Shown here piece by piece: positions 1 through 6,277 of a stretch of DNA of 8,075 nucleotides (the first letter of the stretch is position 1; every line of letters starts with the position of its first letter). The stretch lies in contig JAUWAH010000089.1 in the NCBI GenBank assembly GCA_030602145.1, forward strand, positions 1-8,075, read 5' to 3'. The notes under the pieces are model-generated. The model was given only the letters and a program-made list of their open reading frames with translations, was not told where the DNA came from and did no database searches. Both the position numbers and the translations under genes were made by a program. Source of the DNA: Desulfobulbus sp. Its GTDB lineage: Bacteria; Desulfobacterota; Desulfobulbia; Desulfobulbales; Desulfobulbaceae.

Positions 1-603
1 GGTGGCCAGGGGGACCAAGTGCGGCTTGATGGCAAAGAAGCCGTGGTAGATTTCGTGGGCCTTGGCGCCGAACTGACTCGCCAGCCGGCCGATATTCTCC
101 GGAGTGCTCAAGCGAAACAGGACCAGATAGATGACATAGACCATAAAGGCCTTGAGCAGCAGGGAGAGTGCCCGGCCGGTGAGCAGGGAGTTGATCCCCT
201 TGCGGGTAATGTTGCCGACATAGTAGCGGCTGATGTAGCTGCACATGAGGGTGTTGATGATCAGGGGCAGATAGGGGATGCAGCCGAACAGCAGATGGCT
301 GAACCAGTCGAGATGGAGGAAGACAAAAGGGAACAGGTAGAAATGGAACACCGGGAACAACAGCACCAGGGCAATACCCTCGTTGAACCCGCTCTTCAAA
401 CCGATTTTGAAAAAATCGATGGTCCGCTCCAGGGTGAGAAACTCGGCTGGTATGTTCTGGCCCTTGCTCTCAATCACATAGAACTGCTGGATCTCGGAGA
501 TGGCGCTGAGCAGGTTGACCGGCTTGTAGATCCGACCGCTATCGGTGGTGATGATCTGGGCGTTGGTGTCACTTGCCCCTTTGGCTTCCCGTTCCTTGGC
601 CAT
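1..603 (-). CDS. Multi-pass membrane protein of the conjugation operon (partial, C-terminus beyond window)
   Basis: An open minus-strand frame starts with ATG at 603-601 and runs without a stop to the window edge (201 codons seen). The first 60 or so residues are polar and soluble. Hydrophobic segments follow at about residues 75-97, 103-122 and 146-165, so it is an inner-membrane protein. Its ATG overlaps the stop of the HD-protein gene (TGATG), and an AGGTGA about 5-10 bases upstream can serve as ribosome binding site. I do not recognise the family. From its place after the coupling ATPase and HD protein, I infer a membrane component of the conjugative coupling complex, perhaps supplying the anchor the ATPase lacks. 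The plus-strand frame over the same bases has no recognisable protein and is a shadow. Coding is well supported; function is not. Confidence 0.8.
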   Translation of the reverse strand, partial: MAKEREAKGASDTNAQIITTDSGRIYKPVNLLSAISEIQQFYVIESKGQNIPAEFLTLERTIDFFKIGLKSGFNEGIALVLLFPVFHFYLFPFVFLHLDWFSHLLFGCIPYLPLIINTLMCSYISRYYVGNITRKGINSLLTGRALSLLLKAFMVYVIYLVLFRLSTPENIGRLASQFGAKAHEIYHGFFAIKPHLVPLAT

Positions 604-2021
604 CAACTCACCTGGTCACTGCCGGTATAAGGACTGACATCGAGAATGTCGCGGAGCAGATCCGGCTTGGCTCGTTCCATCTCGGCGATGGAGCCAAAGG
701 CCTCGGCATGGAAAGGGGTGTAGTAGCCCCGCATCTTCGTGTTGAACTTCCTGGTGACCAGGAAATAGCCGCCGAAATAGGTGGCCCTGATCAAATGAGT
801 GGCAATGACTTCATGCTGCTGTCGTAGCTGCTGAACAACACTGAACAGCACCTGGCGCATGGAAGGGTCATCCTGGGCCATGGTGGCGATCTCCATGCAG
901 CCGGCCTCTTGGGCCTGCTTGCGGGCCACCTCTTCCAGCACCTTGACCTGGAAATAAACCAGGCCATCGGTCATGGAGAAGGCCATAAACCGCCGACCCT
1001 CAACCCGGTTGATGTAGGGCTTAAGCATGGCCAGGTAGCCAGCGGCATCGAACCAGGCGGAGATGTCCATCCGTTGAGGTGGCGCTATCTCTTCCCTGCT
1101 TGGCGCGGGATCGATGGTTTCCCCGTAGATATCCGCCTGCACCCGCTGCATCGCTTCCCGGGAAGACGGTTGCGGCGACTTCTCTTTCGCTTCCTCTTCG
1201 TTCGACTTTGCAATTTCTTCCGGCACCGCTTCTCCCACCCCACGTTCCAGTTCCTGCTGCCGGGCCTGCTGATCGGCCTTCTTGAGGGTTTTGCCCAAAA
1301 GACCCTCGGGCATCTTGTGGTGCATCTTGATGGCCCGGAGGATATCCTCCTTGCGCGAGAGTTCCTTGAATCCCGGGATACCGGAGATGATGGCGCCGGC
1401 GGCCAGGGGATGCTCGCCCAGGGCATAAAGCGAGCCCCGCGCTGACTTGAGCTTGCCCAGGTCATGGGCAAAGGCTGCCACCATGGTATCCGGGATCACA
1501 TGCCAGGCCTGATGGTCAGAGAGCAATTTGACCACCTGCTCGGCCACATTGAGACTATGATCAAGCAGCGTGGTCTTGGCCAGGATCCGATAGGTGTTCT
1601 GCTCCCAGGCGGCTTCCACATCACCCTGGACATCGACCACCGAAGGGCACTGCCCTTCCCGGTCGAGCAGGCGAAGAATCTCCAAACAGACAGCCCGCTG
1701 CCCGGGTGCCTGGTTGAAAAAGGACCAGGTTCGCAACTGGCTGGCAAAGGTGCGGGAGCGTGGATGTTTCAGCTCAAACTTCTCGATCCCTTCGGCAATC
1801 ACCTGCTCATTCCGCCAAAGGTGGGCCAGCTCTGAGATATGCTTCACTCCCTCTATCCGGGTGGAGGTTTTGGGCCTGACCCACCGCTGCGAGAGCGCAC
1901 TCAGCGTCATCTGCTCCAGAAACGAGGGCTCCTGCTCCTCACTCCGCAGCACCAGTATGCTGGCAATGCCGACCAGCACCAGCGCACCCCCCAAGCTGAT
2001 CGTCGGCCAGATGCTCATCAT
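603..2021 (-). CDS. Membrane-anchored HD-domain protein of a conjugative element (putative DNA-processing hydrolase)
   Basis: This is a protein of about 472 aa. Seen: one N-terminal membrane segment (about residues 6-25), then an HD domain with H155 in LLDHSLNVA, H186-D187 in AFAHDLGK, H204 in GEHPLAAG, H234-H235 in KMHHKM and D250. This is a complete ligand set of the HD/HD-GYP type. A charged linker (about 250-315) and a separate C-terminal domain (about 318-460) follow. Known: MobH relaxases (TraI of SXT/R27 type) use an HD-like fold and sit next to traD. Here the typical MobH HH...GG.L.H signature is not seen, so relaxase function is only a possibility; phosphohydrolase is the alternative. 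The start was chosen at ATG 2021, which overlaps the traD stop as TGATG, like the junction at 603. A TTG at 2024 and an ATG at 2018 are alternatives. Confidence 0.8.
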   Translation of the reverse strand: MMSIWPTISLGGALVLVGIASILVLRSEEQEPSFLEQMTLSALSQRWVRPKTSTRIEGVKHISELAHLWRNEQVIAEGIEKFELKHPRSRTFASQLRTWSFFNQAPGQRAVCLEILRLLDREGQCPSVVDVQGDVEAAWEQNTYRILAKTTLLDHSLNVAEQVVKLLSDHQAWHVIPDTMVAAFAHDLGKLKSARGSLYALGEHPLAAGAIISGIPGFKELSRKEDILRAIKMHHKMPEGLLGKTLKKADQQARQQELERGVGEAVPEEIAKSNEEEAKEKSPQPSSREAMQRVQADIYGETIDPAPSREEIAPPQRMDISAWFDAAGYLAMLKPYINRVEGRRFMAFSMTDGLVYFQVKVLEEVARKQAQEAGCMEIATMAQDDPSMRQVLFSVVQQLRQQHEVIATHLIRATYFGGYFLVTRKFNTKMRGYYTPFHAEAFGSIAEMERAKPDLLRDILDVSPYTGSDQVS

Positions 2022-3391
2022 CAATCGCTCTTCGCTTGCTTTTTGATGATCGTCTCGCCGGCCAGATCCGGAAAGATCACCTTGAGCCTGCCGGTCTCGA
2101 CATCGGCGGTCACCCCCTTGTAGGTACCGGAGTAGGTGATAAGAAAAAGCTCGCGGGGCTTCATCTTGAGGATCTCACTCGGCTTGATCCGCACCTCCTC
2201 GGTCTCGCGGATGGCGACGTTGCCGCCCAGGGAGATGATCGGGGAAAACCGTTTCTCTTCCCCCAAATGCTCGGAGACATAGTTGGCGGTGCTGGGATCC
2301 GGCACCCGCATGAACAGCTTGGTATTGCAGTTATCGAGAATGGTGTTGGCCCGATCCTCACCGACCTCGGCATACAACTGGCTGATCGATTGACAATAGC
2401 CGTGGATGAACACCCCAGCCCCACCGGCCTTGGCAAAGAGGTCCTCGATCCCCTGGTAGAGCACCGACTGGGCTTCGTCGATATGAAGAACCAGCGATGG
2501 GGTCACATTCCTGCCCGAGGAATAGACCCGCCCGACAAAGGCCTGGATCATGGAGATGATCACCTTGCCGGCGGTATAGGCAGCCCGCTTGGTCAACAGC
2601 GATCCCAACTGCACCACCAGGATGATGCCCTTGCCCTCTTCCAACCGTTGGATGAAACGGTTCTCGTCGGCCTTGCCGATGATCTTGCCGACATTTCCCG
2701 AGGTCAGTTCGGTGAGCGACACCCGCAACGAGCTTGCTACCTTGGAATAGTAGTCCGCCGGAGTCGAGAGGATCTTCTGGATGTCCAGGGAGAGCTGCTT
2801 GGCCTCCGGGCTGTCGATGTAATCGATCTTCTCCTTGAGCTGTTCCAGGTCCTGGTGACTGATGTGGTTCTTGATGTCGTTAAGGTTGAACGAGGGTTTA
2901 TGCCCGGCCTGCTCAGCCAGCATGATCAGGGCCTGGACCACCACCAGACTGACCTCGTAGGCCACTCCGAAGAAATACGGTTCCCGACCGATAGCCACCC
3001 CGGCGGTGATATGGGCCACCAATTCCTCGGGCATGTAGTAGGAGGACAGGGGGTCCAGGATGGCGCTGTACTGGGGAAAGATCGGGGTGATCAGCATCAG
3101 ATCGTCGAGCCGGTCAGTCTCATGAGCCAGTTGCGTGATCTTGGAGAACAGCTCGATATCGCCCTTGGGATCGATGGCGACCACAGAATACCCCTTGCAG
3201 ATATCCTGCTCGATGATGTGCTCCATGATCCGGGTCTTGCCCACCCGGGTGGTCCCGAAACACCAGAAATGCCCCTTGCGATGGCTGTCGGGAACACCCA
3301 GTTCCATGACTGTTTGGGGATGATCGAGATGCACGCCTTGTCCGATATGGGTCCAGCGTTCCTTCGACTCTGCCTGTTCTGGTAACTTCAT
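2021..3391 (-). CDS. traD: VirD4/TraD-type conjugative coupling ATPase without N-terminal membrane anchor
   Basis: 456-aa ATPase of the type IV secretion coupling-protein group. Coupling proteins dock relaxosome DNA or substrate proteins at the secretion channel and use ATP hydrolysis for transfer. Seen: Walker A GTTRVGKT at residues 46-53, a VVAIDPKGD strand-turn at 70-78 typical of the family, Walker B LVLHIDEAQ at 300-308, and a following helicase-like region (GYCQSISQLYAEVGE, NCNTKLFMRVPDP) matching the TraD/TraG C-terminal motor. The protein begins only 45 residues before Walker A and has no hydrophobic segment there, whereas VirD4 and TraD usually start with a two-helix membrane domain. 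Its ATG (3391-3389) overlaps the upstream stop as ATGA, and its stop overlaps the HD gene. Family assignment is firm; the exact subfamily is not settled from sequence alone. Confidence 0.88.
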   Translation of the reverse strand: MKLPEQAESKERWTHIGQGVHLDHPQTVMELGVPDSHRKGHFWCFGTTRVGKTRIMEHIIEQDICKGYSVVAIDPKGDIELFSKITQLAHETDRLDDLMLITPIFPQYSAILDPLSSYYMPEELVAHITAGVAIGREPYFFGVAYEVSLVVVQALIMLAEQAGHKPSFNLNDIKNHISHQDLEQLKEKIDYIDSPEAKQLSLDIQKILSTPADYYSKVASSLRVSLTELTSGNVGKIIGKADENRFIQRLEEGKGIILVVQLGSLLTKRAAYTAGKVIISMIQAFVGRVYSSGRNVTPSLVLHIDEAQSVLYQGIEDLFAKAGGAGVFIHGYCQSISQLYAEVGEDRANTILDNCNTKLFMRVPDPSTANYVSEHLGEEKRFSPIISLGGNVAIRETEEVRIKPSEILKMKPRELFLITYSGTYKGVTADVETGRLKVIFPDLAGETIIKKQAKSD

Positions 3392-4128
3392 GGCAGGGCC
3401 TTGACGATCCGGACCTCGATCCGTTCCTGGAGTTCCCGGTCAACGGCGATGATCACTTCTCGCGGCAGCCTTCTCGTGGTCAGGACAATGCTCTTGTGGC
3501 CGACGTAGCGTTTCAGGCAGCGGAAGTGGAACCGATGAGCCGCATCGCCCAGATGATGGCGGAGTAGATTTTCGGCTAGGGTCTTGGAGACACGGTCCAG
3601 GACGACTTTGGTGCGAGGGGTACCGTTCACCAGCACCGGTTCGATCCGGCGCAGGTGGAAGGCCCGCCTCTGGCCACGCTGAAACCGGCCGGCATGGCGT
3701 TCATGCAGGCCAATCCGGTTGAGGTGGCAGACGGCGATGATCGGCTCGTCTGAGATGATCTCGGTCTCAACCAGGAGATCGTAGCCGGCCCGGTTACGGA
3801 CCACCTCACCCCAGAGCAGGCGCCGCTCAAACGATTTGAGCAGGCGGGCCTGTTTGATGACCGCAGCCGTGGCCAGGTGGTTTTCCAGAATGGTTGTGAA
3901 TTGATTGCGGGAGAGGACGGCGGGAAGGTCGAGAATGTGTTGCACAGGAAGTCCGTTCTTTTTGCCGTAGGCCACGACCTCCAGTTGCATTCCTTCTCGA
4001 AGAAAAACCATGACCTCCTGGCGATACCACTGGGAGAGCTGGCGAGCAAAGGCAGATTCGATTTCTTGGATGACTTCAGCGGTGGAGAGGGCGTATCGGT
4101 TGGCGAGTGACAAAATGATGGACTGCAT
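3388..4128 (-). CDS. NusA-like RNA-binding protein heading the conjugation operon
   Basis: 246-aa soluble protein, first gene of the operon. Seen: an N-terminal helix (about residues 1-35) patterned like the start of NusA, with an acidic ESA-type motif (IQEIESAFARQL). An S1-like stretch follows (about 103-180), ending in ...GRFQRGQRRAFHLRRIEP and TKVVLDRVSKTLAENLL, which parallel NusA's pGDRVRG...VRPE and lfVTRSKPEMLIELF. The C-terminal part (about 195-242), with G-HKS and LPREVIIAVDRELQERIEV, parallels the NusA S1-KH1 segment. There is no second KH domain and no acidic repeat region. NusA binds RNA polymerase and nascent RNA; an operon-dedicated antitermination or pausing role is inference. 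The ATG at 4128-4126 is preceded by AGGGAG at 4139-4144 (spacing 10), and the gene overlaps traD by 4 bases. A highly diverged unrelated RNA-binding protein is the alternative. Confidence 0.7.
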   Translation of the reverse strand: MQSIILSLANRYALSTAEVIQEIESAFARQLSQWYRQEVMVFLREGMQLEVVAYGKKNGLPVQHILDLPAVLSRNQFTTILENHLATAAVIKQARLLKSFERRLLWGEVVRNRAGYDLLVETEIISDEPIIAVCHLNRIGLHERHAGRFQRGQRRAFHLRRIEPVLVNGTPRTKVVLDRVSKTLAENLLRHHLGDAAHRFHFRCLKRYVGHKSIVLTTRRLPREVIIAVDRELQERIEVRIVKALP

Positions 4129-4138
4129 GCGTGATCAT

Positions 4139-4144
4139 CTCCCT
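4139..4144 (-). promoter_or_regulatory. Ribosome binding site of the NusA-like gene
   Basis: AGGGAG on the minus strand lies 10 bases before the ATG at 4128 and supports that start over in-frame alternatives. Confidence 0.6.
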
Positions 4145-4155
4145 GGTGTGGATAG

Positions 4156-4179
4156 AAAAAGTGACCGTTCCAATCGGTC
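4156..4179 (-). terminator. Terminator- or attenuator-like hairpin in the operon leader
   Basis: Read on the minus strand: GACCG, a 7-base loop ATTGGAA, CGGTC, then AC and TTTTT. The stem is only 5 bp (four G-C pairs), so it would be a weak intrinsic terminator. The T-run ends 27 bases before the start codon of the NusA-like gene, so if it is transcribed from an upstream promoter it would act as an attenuator. The dyad could equally be a DNA operator. Confidence 0.35.
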
Positions 4180-4201
4180 TCTCTTCTTTTTTCAGGGGTG
4201 A

Positions 4202-4228
4202 TGACATCGCACCTGCAGCGTGACATCG
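4202..4228. repeat. 8-bp direct repeat, possible operator
   Basis: TGACATCG occurs at 4202-4209 and again at 4221-4228, 19 bases apart start to start, roughly two helical turns, with CTGCAG between them. It lies 75-100 bases upstream of the NusA-like gene. A binding site for a regulator of the conjugation operon is possible; chance is not excluded. Confidence 0.25.
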
Positions 4229-4324
4229 TTTTTGGGGGGAAATTTGGGCGGGAAATACGAGGTGCTTCAGGACTGATGGAAAAATATTCGCCTGGCACTG
4301 GAGAATCTGAACAGGATCAACCCA

Positions 4325-4339
4325 TTGTTAATCTAACAA
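4325..4339. promoter_or_regulatory. Perfect 15-bp palindrome, possible operator
   Basis: TTGTTA-ATC-TAACAA is a perfect 6+3+6 inverted repeat in the non-coding junction. It is AT-rich and has no T-run after it, so a protein-binding site is likelier than a terminator. No regulator gene is visible in the window. Confidence 0.25.
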
Positions 4340-4477
4340 ATATCTCGCTGCCCTCCTGTGATAATGGTCTCAATATGCAAAAAACACAATTTTTTCGAAA
4401 ATGCTCTTTGGTAAGAGAAAACCGGTGGCAGGTATTTCTATCTTCGCCTACCTGGATATACTTTGATTGCAACAAGT

Positions 4478-5023
4478 TGTGAAACGAGGGTAAATAATCG
4501 GCAGAACTACGGCCAGCAGGCAAAGGCACTAACCTCTGCTCTGGTAGCCAGCAGGAATGTCGAGGTCGAACAGAAGGACGTTGACCGCTACGGAAGGATC
4601 GTTGGCTTAGTGAAAGTGGATGGCTAAAGCCTCAGTGAACTGATCATTCAGAACGGCTATGCTTGGGTATACACGAAATACTGCAAAAAGAAGTTCTGCG
4701 CTGATTGGGCGCAACAAGAAAGGGCGGCTCGGCAACAGAAGAAAGAAATGTGGCAAGACCCGGTGGTCGTGCCGCCTTGGGAATGGCGAGCAGCACAGAG
4801 GGAAGGTAAGCAAGAACAAGAGTCAGCCCCAGAGATCCTCATTTGTGGAAACAAGCCTGTCCGCGTTGGCTCATCGGGTAGTCAGTACAGATGTGACGGG
4901 AGAACGTATTGCTCACAGATGACATCATGCCAGGAAGCCACATTCTTTTTGAAGAATTGTCCGGGCACGAAGATGGACGGAAATAGGGATGGTGTACCTT
5001 GTGAGAAGCAGTGGTGTCGTTGA
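4478..5023 (+). pseudogene. Truncated SNase-family nuclease with C-terminal Excalibur domain, interrupted by a nonsense codon
   Basis: The frame from about 4478 reads NYGQQAKALTSALVASRNVEV, DRYGRIVGLVKVDG, stop (TAA, 4625-4627), then SLSELIIQNGYAWVY and on to 5023. This matches the second half of a staphylococcal-nuclease-like (thermonuclease) domain, including the RYGR arginine. It is followed by a Cys-rich Excalibur-type tail: CGNKPV, MTSCQEATFFL, CPGTKMDGNRDGVPCE. Family members normally have DGKSL where DG-stop-SL is seen, so one A-to-T change (AAA to TAA) explains the stop. The N-terminal half with the signal peptide and the DGDT and catalytic D/R/E residues is missing; bases upstream show no trace of it in any frame. 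The exact left border is uncertain. A C-terminal ORF from ATG 4748 (91 aa) holds the Excalibur part and could in principle still be made. Confidence 0.8.
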
Positions 5024-5143
5024 TAACTCACTATCCTGTTAGGAGTTCAACATAAATCGATTCCATTTTTTTCGTTCAAGCTCTTATGCTCAGCCGAATT
5101 GCTAAAATTGATTATGGCATCATCATCCTGTTCGATTTCAGCA

Positions 5144-5151
5144 GAAGGAAG
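5144..5151 (+). promoter_or_regulatory. Ribosome binding site of the DUF2628 gene
   Basis: GAAGGAAG with AGGA 7 bases before the ATG at 5157 gives good support for that start. Confidence 0.55.
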
Positions 5152-5156
5152 ACAAC

Positions 5157-5549
5157 ATGAAACAGTATAAAGTGTTCAAACATCCTTCCGGATTAACCGA
5201 GGCTGTAAAACAAGGTTGGTCATGGCCAGGTTTCTTCTTTGGTTCATTTTGGGCGATGGTAAAGAAGATGTGGGACCTTGGGATAGGAGTATTGATTGGC
5301 TTTTTAGTTTTTGGAATGATTGTTGGCGTTATGGGAGGCGGTACCGGTGGTGAGGGGTTAATAAACTTCATTGCATTAGTTGCCAACATCATATTTGGAG
5401 TAAATGGTAACTCTTGGCGTGAAAAGAACTTTGCATCTCGTGGGTTTGATCAGGTAGACACGGTCACTGCCGCTAACCCAGAAGGGGCAGTTGCGTTGTA
5501 TCTGAAAGGCATTACTACTGGTCCGGCAATCCACAAGGACGCGGCGTAA
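5157..5549 (+). CDS. DUF2628 family small membrane protein
   Basis: 130 aa. The N-terminal part carries AVKQGWSWPGFFFGSFWAMVKKMW (residues 16-39), the typical aromatic DUF2628 signature. Hydrophobic segments follow at about 41-60 and 67-82, and then the GVNGNSWREKNFASRGF block (81-97), also typical of the family. The tail VTAANPEGAVALYL is a common ending for these proteins. The role of DUF2628 proteins is unknown; an inner-membrane location follows from the segments. The gene stands alone with its own Shine-Dalgarno site, after a pseudogene and 165 bases before the VOC gene. Codon use is more AT-rich than in the conjugation operon. Confidence 0.85.
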   Translation: MKQYKVFKHPSGLTEAVKQGWSWPGFFFGSFWAMVKKMWDLGIGVLIGFLVFGMIVGVMGGGTGGEGLINFIALVANIIFGVNGNSWREKNFASRGFDQVDTVTAANPEGAVALYLKGITTGPAIHKDAA

Positions 5550-5611
5550 TAATGATGGCGAGCCTCGTGTGAAACGGTGGCGTCATTGAATTGAGAAAGT
5601 CACAAGTCAAC

Positions 5612-5725
5612 ATGTATTGGAAAAACTCCAAGTTAAAGAGGTTCAAGTCGAAGCCATTAACTGATACCAGAAAACAGGTTGTTAATTGTTCGGCATCATA
5701 CTTTTGCAATTATTATGCGAATTGA
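5612..5725 (+). CDS. Possible 37-aa upstream ORF overlapping the VOC gene
   Basis: ATG at 5612 opens a 37-codon basic frame (MYWKNSKLKRFKSKPL...) that ends at 5725, 11 bases inside the VOC gene in another frame. Its overlap with the VOC start would fit a leader peptide or coupled translation, which could matter because the VOC ATG has no Shine-Dalgarno site. No clear ribosome binding site precedes this ORF either, and the length is within chance. Confidence 0.15.
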   Translation: MYWKNSKLKRFKSKPLTDTRKQVVNCSASYFCNYYAN

Positions 5726-6101
5726 CCACCTTGATCATTTCGTGCTCACTGTACGAAACATAGACTTGACGATCCTATTCTACCAAACGGTTCTTGGAAT
5801 GACTCCAGTTACGTTCGGTGCAGGACGAAAAGCACTCACATTTGGCAATTCAAAGATCAACCTGCATTCAGAAGATGCGCCAATCGCGCCTCATGCCAAG
5901 CATCCGGTTCCAGGATCGGCGGACCTGTGCTTCATTACCTCTGAATCAATCAATACTGTCATTGATCACCTTCATGATTGTAATGTGTTCATCGAGGCTG
6001 GTCCGGTCTCGCGAACTGGTGCGCTTGGTCCAATAATATCTGTCTACTTTCGCGATCCTGATGGCAACCTCATTGAAATCTCAATTTACCAACAAACATG
6101 A
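5715..6101 (+). CDS. VOC superfamily (glyoxalase/GLOD5-like) protein
   Basis: 128 aa, one full VOC module. Seen: opening MRIDHLDHFVLTVRNID with H8, FYQTVLGM at 22-29, INLH with H51, GSADLCFIT (67-75), and the C-terminal SVYFRDPDGNLIEIS with E121. H8, H51 and E121 are candidate metal ligands. The RTGALGPI-SVYFRDPDGNLIE segment closely follows GLOD5-type VOC proteins, which are related to glyoxalases and dioxygenases but have no settled substrate. The ATG at 5715 was chosen because the family starts with MRIDHLDH; a TTG at 5679 would add 12 residues not typical of the family. No Shine-Dalgarno site is evident before either. The stop overlaps a possible 56-aa ORF as ATGA. Confidence 0.88.
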   Translation: MRIDHLDHFVLTVRNIDLTILFYQTVLGMTPVTFGAGRKALTFGNSKINLHSEDAPIAPHAKHPVPGSADLCFITSESINTVIDHLHDCNVFIEAGPVSRTGALGPIISVYFRDPDGNLIEISIYQQT

Positions 6102-6268
6102 TCGCTGAGTTCTTGGGTCACGAGTTGGAATATGCGGCAACCTCACCATTCCACCGGACCTGTATGTGCAAGAAATTGGCACGTCAGAAGTTACGTATAA
6201 CTCTGAACAATGTTAACCTTGATGTTGCCAATTCTTTCCGGTTAATTCATAGCCTGGAAACTCATTAG
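6098..6268 (+). CDS. Possible 56-aa ORF coupled to the VOC gene
   Basis: ATG at 6098-6100 overlaps the VOC stop in an ATGA junction, and the frame stays open for 56 codons to TAG at 6266-6268. The product begins MIAEFLGHELEY and has a basic middle (CMCKKLARQKLR). No family is recognised and there is no transmembrane segment. The overlap suggests translational coupling, but a frame this short can arise by chance and the only support is position. Confidence 0.25.
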   Translation: MIAEFLGHELEYAATSPFHRTCMCKKLARQKLRITLNNVNLDVANSFRLIHSLETH

Positions 6269-6277
6269 CTCGACCTC

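Larger units (their letters stand above)
4129..4477. other. Non-coding junction between conjugation operon and plus-strand genes
   Basis: No convincing gene. The stretch is visibly more AT-rich than the operon to its left. It contains the leader hairpin (4156-4179), a TGACATCG direct repeat (4202-4209 and 4221-4228), a perfect TTGTTA-ATC-TAACAA palindrome (4325-4339) and an A6-CACAA-T6 dyad (4379-4395). It must hold the promoter of the minus-strand operon if that starts here, but no clear -35/-10 pair was found. Frames across it lack recognisable protein content and a Shine-Dalgarno site. Confidence 0.5.

Noticed and set aside
19..630. 203-codon plus-strand frame opposite the left-edge membrane protein
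   Set aside because: Composition is that of an antisense shadow (Gln/Glu/Gly/Asp-rich, no motif). The minus strand has membrane segments and a coupled start.
2036..3385. 449-codon plus-strand frame opposite the coupling ATPase
   Set aside because: It mirrors the traD gene, which has Walker A and B motifs. The plus frame has no recognisable domain.
3627..4298. 223-codon minus-strand frame overlapping the NusA-like gene
   Set aside because: Ser/Pro/Arg-rich out-of-frame shadow without a ribosome binding site; the 3388-4128 frame has the coupled junction and domain pattern.
4402..4411. boxA-like TGCTCTTT
   Set aside because: It is on the plus strand, pointing away from the NusA-like operon, and is not accompanied by a boxB-like hairpin.
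4198..4482. 94-codon plus-strand frame in the junction
   Set aside because: No Shine-Dalgarno site, no recognised domain and no conserved-looking pattern.
5515..5709. 64-codon minus-strand frame between DUF2628 and VOC genes
   Set aside because: Overlaps the DUF2628 end, lacks a start signal and has no recognisable domain.
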